Positions 16,986-26,100 are shown, counted from the first letter of the stretch. The stretch: 64,000 nucleotides of DNA from Clostridia bacterium (GCA_017466455.1 JAFTUD010000006.1:27824-91823); one strand, 5' to 3'. Made by a program: numbers and translations. The notes: a model not told the origin generated them from the sequence alone.

Positions 16986-17014
16986 ATTTTACCATATCCT
17001 TACAAAAAAATCAA
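16986..17014 (-). promoter_or_regulatory. Predicted promoter of the DUF951-yfhO-ruvAB operon
   Basis: On the minus strand TTGATT (complement of 17009-17014), 17 bases, then TAAAAT (complement of 16986-16991). A leader of about 55 bases runs to the DUF951 start. Confidence 0.55.
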
Positions 17015-17095
17015 CTGTGTATAAGAATTTTATCATAAGTATTAAAGAATAGTAATATAATTTACGCGCTCTCGCAAAAATATTATATATTTTAT

Positions 17096-17124
17096 TTGAC
17101 ATATGGCAAAATTTGTGCTACAAT
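17096..17124 (+). promoter_or_regulatory. Predicted sigma-A promoter of ruvC
   Basis: TTGACA (17096-17101), 17 bases, TACAAT (17119-17124). A small CGTA-TAGC-TACG hairpin (17147-17158) lies just before the ruvC ribosome site. Confidence 0.7.
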
Positions 17125-17166
17125 ATATCCTGAATAATTTTGTTTTCGTATAGCTACGAGGTAAAT

Positions 17167-17664
17167 ATGGTAATTTTAGGAATTGACCCGGGGCTCGCAA
17201 TTGTTGGTTGGGGCGTTGTTGAATACGATAAGGGAAAGTTTTATGTAAGGGGCTACGGCTCTATCCAAACAAAGGCAGGGCTTCCCGTTGAGGAAAGGCT
17301 TCTTCAAATATTTGACGGAATGAACACGATCATAGATAAATATAAGCCCGAGGTAATGGCAGTTGAGGAGCTTTTTTGGAACACAAACCAAAAGACGGGA
17401 ATCAGCGTTGCCGAGGCAAGGGGCACAATCCTCTTAGCCGCCCATAGAAAGGGTATAAAGATAAATGAATATACTCCGCTTCAGGTAAAGCAAGCGGTCG
17501 TTGGATACGGCAGAGCTGATAAAAAGCAGGTTATCACAATGGTAACCTCGATTTTGAAGCTTCCGAAGCCACCGAAGCCCGATGATACCGCGGACGCGCT
17601 CGCGATAGCAATTTGTCAAGGCCACGCAGGAGGCAGTCCACTCGGAAAATATTACAAAATGTGA
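17167..17664 (+). CDS. ruvC: Crossover junction endodeoxyribonuclease RuvC
   Basis: The 165-residue protein cuts Holliday junctions symmetrically. The RNase H-like active site is readable: Asp7 in LGIDPG, Glu67 in AVEELFW, and the acidic pair Asp140/Asp143 in KPDDTADALAIA. The usual NTNQKTGISVAEARG segment is present. I set the start at 17167 because GAGG lies at 17157-17160 and MVILGIDPG is the family N-terminus. ruvC has its own promoter and is divergent from the operon that carries ruvA and ruvB, about 3.3 kb away. Confidence 0.97.
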   Translation: MVILGIDPGLAIVGWGVVEYDKGKFYVRGYGSIQTKAGLPVEERLLQIFDGMNTIIDKYKPEVMAVEELFWNTNQKTGISVAEARGTILLAAHRKGIKINEYTPLQVKQAVVGYGRADKKQVITMVTSILKLPKPPKPDDTADALAIAICQGHAGGSPLGKYYKM

Positions 17665-17673
17665 GGAAATCTT

Positions 17674-18552
17674 ATGTATATAGCAGAAAACTGGAAGGAT
17701 TATGAGCTTCTTGATACCTCGGACGGTGAGCGCCTTGAAAGATGGGGAAAATACATTCTCATTCGCCCCGACCCACAGGTAATTTGGAAGGGAAAAAGAG
17801 AGCATAAGCTCTGGCGTAGCGCGCACGGAATTTACCGTCGTTCAAGCTCGGGCGGAGGCTCTTGGATAAAAAACGATGTCCCCGAAAGATGGACAATCGG
17901 CTATAAGGACCTGACCTTTGCTCTAAAGCCAATGGGCTTTAAGCACACGGGACTTTTCCCCGAGCAGGCTGCAAACTGGGACTGGTTTAGCGAGCTTATA
18001 AAAAAGAGAAGGGCGCAGGGCAAGGATGTAAGGGTCTTAAACCTCTTTGCTTATACAGGCGGAGCAACCGCCGCGTGTGCTAAGGCAGGGGCAAGCGTTG
18101 TCCATGTTGACGCATCAAAGGGAATGGTAGCGTGCGCAAAGGAGAACTTGGCGCTTAGCGGTCTTGCAGATGCGCCTGTGCGTTATATAGTTGATGACTG
18201 CAGAAAATTCGTTGAACGAGAAATCCGTCGCGGAAATAAGTACGATGCGGTTATAATGGACCCGCCGTCATATGGCAGAGGACCGGGTGGTGAGGTTTGG
18301 AAGCTTGAGGATGCAGTTTGCGACTTTGTCGCGCTTTGTGAGCAGGTTTTGTCAGATGATCCGCTGTTCTTCCTTATAAATTCCTATACCACGGGTCTTA
18401 GCGCTCTTACAATGGGCTATGTCCTCGATATTGAAATCGTTAAAAAGCACGGCGGAAAATCAAGCACATCTGAGCTTGCATTGCCCGTCACCCAAACAAA
18501 GAGCTTTCTTCCGTGCGGAGCAAGCGCACGCTGGGTTGCCGATGGGGAATAA
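17674..18552 (+). CDS. Class I SAM-dependent methyltransferase (RlmI-like, no PUA domain)
   Basis: The 292-residue product has a methyltransferase domain beginning near residue 120. LNLFAYTGGATAACAKAGA is SAM motif I, VVHVDASKGMVACAKEN motif II, and YDAVIMDPPSYGRG motif IV. The DPPSYGRG sequence is typical of the 23S rRNA m5C1962 (RlmI) group. The N-terminal part lacks an obvious PUA domain and begins ENWKDYELLDTSDGERLERWGKY, the form usual for a shorter Firmicutes branch. The rRNA target is inferred. It begins nine bases after ruvC and is followed at 18 bases by ecfA1, so it may share their transcript. Confidence 0.88.
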   Translation: MYIAENWKDYELLDTSDGERLERWGKYILIRPDPQVIWKGKREHKLWRSAHGIYRRSSSGGGSWIKNDVPERWTIGYKDLTFALKPMGFKHTGLFPEQAANWDWFSELIKKRRAQGKDVRVLNLFAYTGGATAACAKAGASVVHVDASKGMVACAKENLALSGLADAPVRYIVDDCRKFVEREIRRGNKYDAVIMDPPSYGRGPGGEVWKLEDAVCDFVALCEQVLSDDPLFFLINSYTTGLSALTMGYVLDIEIVKKHGGKSSTSELALPVTQTKSFLPCGASARWVADGE

Positions 18553-18570
18553 TCTCAATCAGGAGAAAAA

Positions 18571-19455
18571 ATGGAACCTATAATTAAATTTGACAATGTG
18601 TCATATTCCTACACGGGCGAGGAGAGAGAAAAGGAAATTTTCGCAGTAAAAAACCTCTCCTTAGAGGTTAAAAAGGGCGAATTTCTCGCAATCCTCGGTC
18701 ATAACGGCTCGGGAAAATCCACCTGCGCCAAGCTTATGAATATGATTTTAACCCCAAATGAGGGAAAAATATATGTAGACGGTAAGGATATTACCTCTGA
18801 TGACCTCACTGAGGGCGATGTGCTTGATATCAGAAAAAAGGTCGGAATGGTATTCCAAAATCCCGATAACCAAATCGTCGCTACAATAGTTGAGGAGGAT
18901 GTTGCCTTCGGACCCGAAAACTTAGGTGTTCCGCCGAGCGAAATCCGTAAAAGGGTTGATGAGGCTCTTGAAATCGTCAATATGAGCGAGTATGCAAGGC
19001 ACGCCCCGCATAAGCTCTCGGGCGGACAAAAGCAAAGAGTTGCAATAGCGGGAATTATAGCGATGAAGCCCGAGTGCATCATCTTTGACGAGTCAACCGC
19101 AATGCTTGACCCAATGGGCAGGCGTGATGTAATGAATACGATTTTGCGCCTCAATCGTGAGGAGGGCATTACCGTAATTCTCATAACCCACTATATGAAC
19201 GAGGCGTCACTTGCCGATAGAGTAATCGTTATGAGAAACGGAGAAATCTATCTTGAGGGCGAGCCTAAAACAGTCTTTTGCGAAACTGAAAGGCTTTGGA
19301 GCGCAGGGCTTGAGGTTCCTCAGGGAGTAGAGCTTATTTACAAGCTGAATAAGGAGCTAAATCTAAATATCCCCTTGGGAGTGTATGATTTTGACACCTG
19401 TGCAGAGCTTGTGGCAAGTGAAATGCTCCGCCTGAAAAATAGCTCAAATAAGTAA
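18571..19455 (+). CDS. ecfA1: Energy-coupling factor transporter ATPase EcfA1
   Basis: The 294-residue ABC ATPase powers group II ECF vitamin transporters. Walker A is [14 protein letters not shown], the Q-loop is [15 protein letters not shown], the signature is [15 protein letters not shown], and Walker B is [23 protein letters not shown] and LITHYMNEA follow. These features, including [19 protein letters not shown], are diagnostic of EcfA1. It forms the heterodimer EcfA1-EcfA2 and pairs with EcfT below. No substrate-binding S-component lies in the window, so the module is the shared motor for S-proteins encoded elsewhere. Confidence 0.97.
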   Translation: MEPIIKFDNVSYSYTGEEREKEIFAVKNLSLEVKKGEFLAILGHNGSGKSTCAKLMNMILTPNEGKIYVDGKDITSDDLTEGDVLDIRKKVGMVFQNPDNQIVATIVEEDVAFGPENLGVPPSEIRKRVDEALEIVNMSEYARHAPHKLSGGQKQRVAIAGIIAMKPECIIFDESTAMLDPMGRRDVMNTILRLNREEGITVILITHYMNEASLADRVIVMRNGEIYLEGEPKTVFCETERLWSAGLEVPQGVELIYKLNKELNLNIPLGVYDFDTCAELVASEMLRLKNSSNK

Positions 19456-19489
19456 AAACCAACCACAAATAGAGAAATAGGAAATAGAA

Positions 19490-20359
19490 ATGTCAATAGT
19501 TGAACTAAGGAATGTAAGCTTCGTGTACGGCAAGAAAACACCGTACGAAATAAATGCTCTTGATAATGTTTCTCTCTCAATAGAGGAGAATATAATAACG
19601 GGCATAATAGGACACACAGGGTCGGGTAAATCGACTCTTGTTCAGATGTTCAACGGACTTTTAAAGCCTGATAACGGACAGGTAATAGTTGATGGCGAGG
19701 ATATATGGGAAAAGCCCAAGCAAATCGCGCGTATTCGCTTTAAGGTAGGAATGGTAATGCAATATCCCGAATATCAGCTTTTTGCCGAAACGGTTAAGGA
19801 CGATATTGCTTACGGTCCGAAAAATATGGGACTAAACGATGAGGAAATCGCACACAGGGTCGCCAAAAGTGCAGGATTTTGCGGAATTGAGGCGTCAATG
19901 CTTGAAAAATCCCCCTTTGACTTATCGGGAGGACAGAAAAGGCGAGTTGCCCTTGCGGGAGTTATGGCTATGGAGCCGTCGCTTCTCGTGCTTGATGAGC
20001 CTGCTGCAGGTCTTGACCCAAGAGGCAGGCGCGAAATTCTCGGCGGAATAAGAGAATACCAGCGCCAAAGCGGAAAGAGCGTTGTTATTGTCAGCCACAG
20101 CATGGAGGATATGGCGATGTACTGCGATAAAATCGTAGCCATGTCCCACGGCAAGCTTATCCTTGAGGGCACAGCGGGCGAGGTCTTTTCGCAAAGCGAG
20201 GCATTGCAGTCCGCAGGGCTTGATGTTCCCGATGTCACCAAAATTGTGACACGCCTGCGCCTGAACGGTGTTAAAATAAGTTCAGATATCTACACCGTAG
20301 ATGGTGCTGTTGAGGCTTTGGCTAAATACGCATCGGGAGGTGATAAGGATGTCATTTGA
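19490..20359 (+). CDS. ecfA2: Energy-coupling factor transporter ATPase EcfA2
   Basis: The 289-residue ATPase is the partner of EcfA1. Walker A is IGHTGSGKSTLVQM, the Q-loop is VGMVMQYPEYQLFAETV (the EcfA2 form), the signature is FDLSGGQKRRVALAG, and Walker B is LLVLDEPAAGLDPRGR. The ATG at 19490 follows a weak AAATAGG-like site 34 bases after ecfA1. Its last 11 bases overlap the ecfT start, so the two are translationally coupled. Confidence 0.97.
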   Translation: MSIVELRNVSFVYGKKTPYEINALDNVSLSIEENIITGIIGHTGSGKSTLVQMFNGLLKPDNGQVIVDGEDIWEKPKQIARIRFKVGMVMQYPEYQLFAETVKDDIAYGPKNMGLNDEEIAHRVAKSAGFCGIEASMLEKSPFDLSGGQKRRVALAGVMAMEPSLLVLDEPAAGLDPRGRREILGGIREYQRQSGKSVVIVSHSMEDMAMYCDKIVAMSHGKLILEGTAGEVFSQSEALQSAGLDVPDVTKIVTRLRLNGVKISSDIYTVDGAVEALAKYASGGDKDVI

Positions 20360-21191
20360 TGTAACGATAGGACAGTATTACGAAACAAATTCCGTAATTC
20401 ACCGTCTTGACCCGAGGACGAAGCTCTTTTTCGTCGTGATGTATATCGTGTCAATTTTCGTAGCCAAGGAGGTTTACGCTTTCGCGTTCCTTACCGCTAT
20501 CCTGATTTTGACCGTAATCATCAGTAGAGTGCCGCTTAGAATTATTTTCAGCGGATTAAAGCCGATTACCGTAATAATCCTTTTTACCGCGGTTTTGAAT
20601 ATGTTTCTTACCGTAGCGCAGAGTGAGCCGATTTTCTCGGTGACGGTAATTCCGAATTTTTGGACGCTTACACTCTATAAGGAGGGACTCTATAACGCGG
20701 GACTCTTAGCGCTTAGAATTATCCTTCTTCTTCTGGAAACGAGTATTTTCTTCTCCTATGCCACAACACCGATTGAGCTTACCGACGGACTTGAGCTTTC
20801 CCTTGCCCCGCTAAAGGCAATAAAGGTTCCCGTTCACGAGTTTGCTATGATGATGACAATTGCACTGCGATTTATCCCAACGCTTGTTGATGAAACCTCT
20901 AAAATTATGAACGCTCAAAAGGCAAGAGGCGCAGACTTCTCAAGCGGAGGTCTTATAAAGCGTGCAAAGGCTCTGATTCCAATCATAATTCCTTTGTTCA
21001 TTTCTTCGTTCAGAAGGGCAGAGGAGCTTGCAACCGCAATGGAGTGCAGATGCTACCACGGCGGAAACGGCAGAACGAGAATGAAACAGCTGAAAATGAA
21101 GGCAAGAGATTATGTTGGACTTTTCCTCGCTTGCGCATTTTTGGCAGGAGTCATACTTTTGAATATTTACACAAATGTTTATTCAATTTGA
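20349..21191 (+). CDS. ecfT: Energy-coupling factor transporter transmembrane protein EcfT
   Basis: The 280-residue membrane subunit joins the two ATPases to interchangeable S-components. It starts MSFDVTIGQYYETNSVIHRLDPRTK, the usual EcfT N-terminus, and has about six membrane spans. The coupling motifs MNAQKARGADFSSGG and ATAMECRCYHGGNGRTRM are the Ala-Arg-Gly sites that dock the ATPases. The start at 20349 has AAGG just upstream and overlaps ecfA2 by 11 bases. truA follows after 15 bases, the order ecfA1-ecfA2-ecfT-truA commonly seen in Firmicutes. Confidence 0.96.
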   Translation: MSFDVTIGQYYETNSVIHRLDPRTKLFFVVMYIVSIFVAKEVYAFAFLTAILILTVIISRVPLRIIFSGLKPITVIILFTAVLNMFLTVAQSEPIFSVTVIPNFWTLTLYKEGLYNAGLLALRIILLLLETSIFFSYATTPIELTDGLELSLAPLKAIKVPVHEFAMMMTIALRFIPTLVDETSKIMNAQKARGADFSSGGLIKRAKALIPIIIPLFISSFRRAEELATAMECRCYHGGNGRTRMKQLKMKARDYVGLFLACAFLAGVILLNIYTNVYSI

Positions 21192-21206
21192 TTTCGGGGG
21201 CAAAAA

Positions 21207-21965
21207 ATGAAAATTCTTACAACCCTTTCGTATGTTGGCTCAGCCTATCATGGATATCAGCTACAGGGCGATAAGCCAACCGTTGCGCTCATGCTCAACA
21301 GAGCGTGCAAAAGAGCATTCGGCTTTGAATGTAATGTAACGGGCTGTAGCCGTACAGACAGTGGCGTTCACGCACTCGGCTTTTGTGCGACGGTTGAGCC
21401 AAAAAGCAAGGAAAATCAAATCACCGTGCCGATTGATAAAATTTCAGTAGCGCTGAATAGCGCACTGCCAAGCGATATATGCGTTATCTCGGCAAAAATC
21501 GTTGATGATGAATTTCATGCGCGCTATAATGTGCTTAAAAAGGAATATGTCTACAAAATCCGTACAGCCACCACTCGTGACCCGTTTTTGGCGGGCAGAG
21601 TCTTGGAATACGGCAGAGAAATCACTCCCGAGGCTTTTGAAAAAATGCAAAAGGGAGCAGCTCATTTTGTAGGCACGCATAAATTTGATGCCTTTATGTC
21701 GACAGGCTCTAAAATTGAGGACACCACCCGTACTGTATATAAAAGCTACCTGACACGCAAGGGTAATATAGTTGAATTTCATGTAGTGGCAGACGGCTTT
21801 CTCTATAATATGGTAAGAATTATGGTGGGAACGCTTTTGGACATCGAAAAGGGCAAGATTAACGAAAGCACCGTGCCGTGGATCATAAATTTGAGGGAGC
21901 GCAAAAACGCGGGTGCTACCGCAAGACCCGACGGTCTGTACTTGAAAAAAATATATTATAAATAA
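21207..21965 (+). CDS. truA: tRNA pseudouridine(38-40) synthase TruA
   Basis: The 252-residue enzyme modifies uridines 38-40 in the tRNA anticodon arm. The catalytic aspartate is in GCSRTDSGVHALG. FHARYNVLKKEYVYKI and FLYNMVRIMVGTLLDI are other conserved segments. Length and start fit the family, with a GGGGGCA ribosome site before the ATG. It is the last gene of the ecfA1-ecfA2-ecfT-truA run; a new strong promoter lies just after the stop. Confidence 0.97.
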   Translation: MKILTTLSYVGSAYHGYQLQGDKPTVALMLNRACKRAFGFECNVTGCSRTDSGVHALGFCATVEPKSKENQITVPIDKISVALNSALPSDICVISAKIVDDEFHARYNVLKKEYVYKIRTATTRDPFLAGRVLEYGREITPEAFEKMQKGAAHFVGTHKFDAFMSTGSKIEDTTRTVYKSYLTRKGNIVEFHVVADGFLYNMVRIMVGTLLDIEKGKINESTVPWIINLRERKNAGATARPDGLYLKKIYYK

Positions 21966-21992
21966 AATCAATGGTAATTTTTGAACTCACTA

Positions 21993-22021
21993 TTGACAAA
22001 TGCCGAAAAAGGTAGTATAAT
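21993..22021 (+). promoter_or_regulatory. Strong sigma-A promoter of the first CvpA gene
   Basis: Consensus TTGACA (21993-21998), 17 bases, consensus TATAAT (22016-22021). The transcript would start near 22028. Confidence 0.85.
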
Positions 22022-22027
22022 ATATGC

Positions 22028-22072
22028 ACAAGGAAACTTGTCTTATAGAAAACGCATATGGCTCTATGAGCC
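22028..22072 (+). promoter_or_regulatory. Structured 5' leader with two small hairpins
   Basis: The leader begins almost exactly with ACAAG-GAAA-CTTGT (22028-22041) and then has GGCTC-TAT-GAGCC (22060-22072), followed by GAAAGG. A 5'-terminal hairpin with a GNRA loop can stabilise mRNA. I recognise no known riboswitch in it. Confidence 0.45.
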
Positions 22073-22096
22073 GAAAGGTTAAACAAACAGGTAAAA

Positions 22097-22828
22097 ATGG
22101 TCAGCTTAATAATTGATATAGTCATCGCACTTATTTGTTTGGTTATCATCATAAGAAACGCAGCAAGGGGATTTATTCGTTCATTCATGGCGTTTGCAAG
22201 GACAATTCTTGCAATTCTCTTGGCGTATTTGTTCAATTCGCCTCTTGCAGGCTTGCTTGACAAAAATGTATTTTCAAGCATGTCGCAGGGCTGGATTTAT
22301 AACGCATTCGTTTCTACGGACAACGGGCAGGGAGGCTATAACCTCTACACCCTGTTTGACGGAATTCCCGAGTGGTTTACAAATGCACTTATGCGCTCCG
22401 GAGTTGATGAGCAAACAATTCAAAAGTATTTTTATAGCGGAGAGAGCGCTCCTATTGAAATAGTAGACGAGCTTTCGGTCAGCCTCGGCGGACTTCTTTC
22501 CTCACTCATTTCAACGGTTCTTGCGGTAATTATCATATTTGTAGTCGTTGAAATTGTATTACTTATCCTTGGATTACTCCTTAATAAGGTGGGACAAATT
22601 CCGATCTTCAGGTTCCTTAACATCTTGCTTGGCGCAGCCATCGGAGTTGTATTCTCGGCAGTCGTTGTGCTTCTTCTTGCAACCGTTGTAATTTGGGTTA
22701 TCCAATTCGGTGCAGGCTATAATGCGAATGTGTTTACCGAGTCGCTTATTACGGATTCGATCTTCCTCGATTTCTTCTACCGAAACAACATGTGGCAGAT
22801 AATCGCGGGATTTGTAATAGGAGAATAA
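22097..22828 (+). CDS. CvpA-family membrane protein (copy 1)
   Basis: The 243-residue protein has several membrane spans. The N-terminus (LIIDIVIALICLVIIIRNAARGFIRS) matches the start of CvpA/colicin-V-production-type proteins, and long hydrophobic segments lie at about 130-170 and 180-215. The family is linked to envelope and stress functions in enteric bacteria, but its biochemical role is unknown. A paralogue of similar length lies 138 bases downstream. The ribosome site is weak (CAGG six bases upstream). Confidence 0.85.
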   Translation: MVSLIIDIVIALICLVIIIRNAARGFIRSFMAFARTILAILLAYLFNSPLAGLLDKNVFSSMSQGWIYNAFVSTDNGQGGYNLYTLFDGIPEWFTNALMRSGVDEQTIQKYFYSGESAPIEIVDELSVSLGGLLSSLISTVLAVIIIFVVVEIVLLILGLLLNKVGQIPIFRFLNILLGAAIGVVFSAVVVLLLATVVIWVIQFGAGYNANVFTESLITDSIFLDFFYRNNMWQIIAGFVIGE

Positions 22829-22836
22829 TAAAAATC

Positions 22837-22874
22837 AAAGATTTTCGCCCTTAAAAGCGGAAATCTTTTGTTTT
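22837..22874 (+). terminator. Terminator after the first CvpA gene
   Basis: AAAGATTTTCGC (22837-22848) pairs with GCGGAAATCTTT (22857-22868), with one G-U pair, and is followed by TTGTTTT. Confidence 0.8.
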
Positions 22875-22900
22875 ATAATAACTTTATTTTGCACATACTA

Positions 22901-22929
22901 TTGACAATCATTAAAAAGAAATATATAAT
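22901..22929 (+). promoter_or_regulatory. Strong sigma-A promoter of the second CvpA gene
   Basis: TTGACA (22901-22906), 17 bases, TATAAT (22924-22929). The flank CTATTGACAA is shared with the promoter of the first CvpA gene. Confidence 0.85.
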
Positions 22930-22965
22930 TATTATGTATGGAATATAATTTTAAAGGAGAAACAA

Positions 22966-23682
22966 ATGGGAATTGTAATTGACATCATCCTACTTATAAT
23001 GGCAGTAATTTTCGTTATCAGACATGCCCGTCTTGGCTTTGTAAAGTCCGTGCTTAATTCCTTGAAGGCACTTTTTGCAATAGCTATCGCATATCTTCTC
23101 AGGGTCCCGCTTGCGAGAATGCTTGATGGCATGTTTATGAATAAATCGATAACTCAATGGGTATATAATTCGCTTGTAAGCTCGGCAAACGGCGGTGATC
23201 CAACCTTTGATTTGGCCAGCCTCTATGATACCTGCCCAATGGCGTATAACAGCCTTCTCGCGAAGTTCGGCTTGAATACCGAGGGGCTTGACTCTCAGTT
23301 TTCGGGTATTGAGGAGCTTAGTGACGAGGCGATTGTCGCAATGTCAGAGAATATCGGCTCATCTCTTTCGTATCTTTGCTCGCTTGCGCTTGCGTTACTC
23401 ATCGTGTTCGTAATAGCGATAATAGCATTAACTATTGTAATCCACATTCTTGATCTTATAACACATCTGCCCGTGCTGAACTTCCTTAACAGAGTGCTTG
23501 GCGCAGTTATCGGACTCGTATGGGCATCGCTTTTGGCGTGGGTGGTCGGCACAGTTTTGACAGTTGTATCAACCTTCCTGCCCGATGTTGTAGGACAAAA
23601 TGTGATAACAGACTCTGTCATTCTCGGACTTCTTGCAAAGATCGAGGCGCTTGAGATAATTCCGGGTCTGTTCTCAAAATAA
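22966..23682 (+). CDS. CvpA-family membrane protein (copy 2)
   Basis: The 238-residue protein is clearly paralogous to the gene at 22097. It has the same opening architecture (GIVIDIILLIMAVIFVIRHA) and matching blocks such as QWVYNSLVSSANGG against GWIYNAFVSTDNG. Four or five membrane spans are likely. AAAGGAG precedes the ATG. The clpE-like gene begins 23 bases after the stop with no terminator between, so it is probably co-transcribed, linking this envelope protein to a protein-quality-control ATPase. Confidence 0.87.
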   Translation: MGIVIDIILLIMAVIFVIRHARLGFVKSVLNSLKALFAIAIAYLLRVPLARMLDGMFMNKSITQWVYNSLVSSANGGDPTFDLASLYDTCPMAYNSLLAKFGLNTEGLDSQFSGIEELSDEAIVAMSENIGSSLSYLCSLALALLIVFVIAIIALTIVIHILDLITHLPVLNFLNRVLGAVIGLVWASLLAWVVGTVLTVVSTFLPDVVGQNVITDSVILGLLAKIEALEIIPGLFSK

Positions 23683-23705
23683 TCAAAAAGTAAAGGTGTT
23701 TTCAT

Positions 23706-26036
23706 ATGGCAAAAATAACAATGTGCTCAAGATGTAAAAAAAGACCTGCAACGGTCTTTATCTCGCGCACGGAAAATAATGAAACAAAGCAAGAGGGCTT
23801 TTGCCTTGTGTGCGCACGGGAGCTGAAAATAGGTCAGATTGACGAAATCCTTCGCCAAACAGGACTTAGCGATAGCGACCTTGCGGATATGGAAAGCTTT
23901 CTTGAGCAAAGCGGGCTTCCGCAAATGCTCGGCGTTGATGACGATGACGATGATAATAACGATTTTCCAACAATTGACTTCAATAAAATGATGCGCGCAG
24001 TCGGCTCGTTTATGAATAACCCGCAAGGCGACAATTCTAAAAACGAGGCAGGCGATGCTCAGGGCAAGGATAAAAAGAAAAGCCAGAAGCAAAAGGCTGA
24101 CGACAGAAAGCATCTGAATACCTTCTGCCAAAATCTTACTGCATCGGCAAAAAACGGAAAAATTGACAGAATTATCGGCAGAGAGCGTGAACTTGAAAGA
24201 GTAATCCAAATCCTCTCACGCAGGCAAAAGAACAACCCCTGCCTTATCGGTGAGCCGGGAGTTGGTAAAACCGCTATTGCCGAGGCACTCGCGCAAAGAA
24301 TTGCCGATGGAAATGTTCCGTATAAGCTCAAAAACTGCGAGGTATTTCTCGTTGACCTTACCGCCCTTGTTGCAGGCACTCAGTTCAGAGGACAGTTTGA
24401 GGGCAGAATGCAGGGACTTATCAACGAGGTTAAAAAGGCAGGAAACATAATCCTCGTTATTGACGAGGTTCATAAAATCGTCGGCGCAGGCGATTCAGAG
24501 GGAAGCATGAATGCCGCTAATATTCTGAAGCCCGCCCTTTCAAGAGGCGAAATTCAGGTAATCGGCGCAACAACCCTTAAGGAATACCGTAAGTTCATTG
24601 AAAAGGACGCTGCGCTTGAAAGGCGCTTCCAGCCCGTAATGGTTGAGGAGCCGTCTATTGATGACTGCGTTGAAATGCTAAAGGGAATAAAGGGATACTA
24701 CGAAGCCTATCACGGCGTAAAAATCCCCGATGATATAGTCAGAACCGTAGTCGTTATGAGTGAGCGTTATATTAACGATAGATTTTTGCCCGATAAGGCA
24801 ATTGACATTATTGATGAGGCTTGCTCTCGCATAGCCTTGAACTCTCCGCACATCAACGAAAGATACGCTCTTATGGAGAAGCTTGCCGATGTTGACAGAA
24901 GGACTGATGAGCTAAATACATCAATGTCCGAGGAGGGCAAGGTCCCGACGGAGTCGCAATATAAGGCTCTTGCCGAGCTGAAGAGCGAAAGGTCACAGCT
25001 CATTCTGAAAAAAGAGGAGCTTGATAAGCTCTGTAACGATACGCAAATGACCGCACACGATATTGCTGATGTAATTGAAATTTGGACAGGAATTCCTGCA
25101 ACCAATATTTCAGTTGATGAGTTTTCAACCCTTGCATCGCTTGAGGAGAATATCAAAAAGCGTCTTGTGGGTCAGGATGAGGCTGTTTCCGCAGTTGCCC
25201 GTGCAATCAGGCGAGGCAGAGCAGGCGTGTCAACTAAGCGTAGACCCGTGTCCTTCATTTTCGCAGGACCGACAGGCGTTGGTAAGACCGAGCTTGTAAA
25301 GACCCTTGCAAGCCAGCTCTTTAATACCCCCGATGCTCTTGTAAGGCTTGATATGTCTGAGTTTATGGAAAAGCACTCCGTGTCCAAAATCATAGGAGCG
25401 CCCCCAGGCTATATCGGATACGATGAGGCAGGACAGCTCACCGAAAAGATAAGGCGCAAGCCATATTCCGTAATCCTCTTTGACGAGATTGAGAAGGCGC
25501 ACCCCGATGTGTTGAACGCCCTTCTTCAAATTCTTGATGAGGGAAGGATTTCCGACTCTCAGGGCAGAGTTGTAAACTTTGAGAATACAGTAATAATTAT
25601 GACAACCAACGCGGGCGCAACCCTTACATCGTCAACCGTAGGCTTCGGCGGAAAACAGCTTAACCAAAGCTCCGATAGGACTGAAAAGGCGCTTTCCGAT
25701 ATAATGCGTCCCGAATTTATCAACAGAATAGACGAAATAATAACATTCCGTTCACTTGAAATGGAGGACTTTAAGGAAATTGCAAAAATTATGCTCAATG
25801 ACCTTAAGGTGGCTCTTGCCGAGAGGGAAATCTCATTCTCATACACTGATGAGGTTTGCGATTTCGTAGCGGAAAAATCATATAGCCGTAAATTCGGCGC
25901 AAGAAATATGCGCAGATTTATCCAAACTGAGATTGAGGATAGACTTGCAAGCGCAATAATTCTTGAAAATAAGGCTCAAATCGAGGCATGCGCGTTCACC
26001 GTTGAAAATGGTGAGCTGAAGCTCTCATACCTTTGA
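23706..26036 (+). CDS. clpE: Clp AAA+ ATPase with N-terminal zinc finger (ClpE-like)
   Basis: The 776-residue Hsp100 unfoldase has an N-terminal Cys4 zinc finger (Cys7, Cys10, Cys33, Cys36) as in ClpE, then a linker with an Asp-rich stretch, and two AAA+ modules. Walker A motifs are GEPGVGKTA (first) and GPTGVGKTE (second). A middle region (about 390-450) includes ERSQLILKKEELDKLC, a UVR-like coiled segment. Clp_N repeats, as found in ClpC, are absent. It probably feeds substrates to ClpP, which is not in the window. I see no CtsR operator upstream. The gene is close to the preceding CvpA gene, with AAAGG before the ATG. Confidence 0.88.
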   Translation: MAKITMCSRCKKRPATVFISRTENNETKQEGFCLVCARELKIGQIDEILRQTGLSDSDLADMESFLEQSGLPQMLGVDDDDDDNNDFPTIDFNKMMRAVGSFMNNPQGDNSKNEAGDAQGKDKKKSQKQKADDRKHLNTFCQNLTASAKNGKIDRIIGRERELERVIQILSRRQKNNPCLIGEPGVGKTAIAEALAQRIADGNVPYKLKNCEVFLVDLTALVAGTQFRGQFEGRMQGLINEVKKAGNIILVIDEVHKIVGAGDSEGSMNAANILKPALSRGEIQVIGATTLKEYRKFIEKDAALERRFQPVMVEEPSIDDCVEMLKGIKGYYEAYHGVKIPDDIVRTVVVMSERYINDRFLPDKAIDIIDEACSRIALNSPHINERYALMEKLADVDRRTDELNTSMSEEGKVPTESQYKALAELKSERSQLILKKEELDKLCNDTQMTAHDIADVIEIWTGIPATNISVDEFSTLASLEENIKKRLVGQDEAVSAVARAIRRGRAGVSTKRRPVSFIFAGPTGVGKTELVKTLASQLFNTPDALVRLDMSEFMEKHSVSKIIGAPPGYIGYDEAGQLTEKIRRKPYSVILFDEIEKAHPDVLNALLQILDEGRISDSQGRVVNFENTVIIMTTNAGATLTSSTVGFGGKQLNQSSDRTEKALSDIMRPEFINRIDEIITFRSLEMEDFKEIAKIMLNDLKVALAEREISFSYTDEVCDFVAEKSYSRKFGARNMRRFIQTEIEDRLASAIILENKAQIEACAFTVENGELKLSYL

Positions 26037-26100
26037 TAGCCGTCGTAAATTACCGCGACCGTACCCCGAAAAAAGGAAAAAAGGAAATAAAGGAGTAACT

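Noticed and set aside
22021..22096. c-di-GMP or other known riboswitch upstream of the first CvpA gene
   Set aside because: The leader is about 70 bases with two tiny hairpins and lacks the conserved cores of the classes I know.
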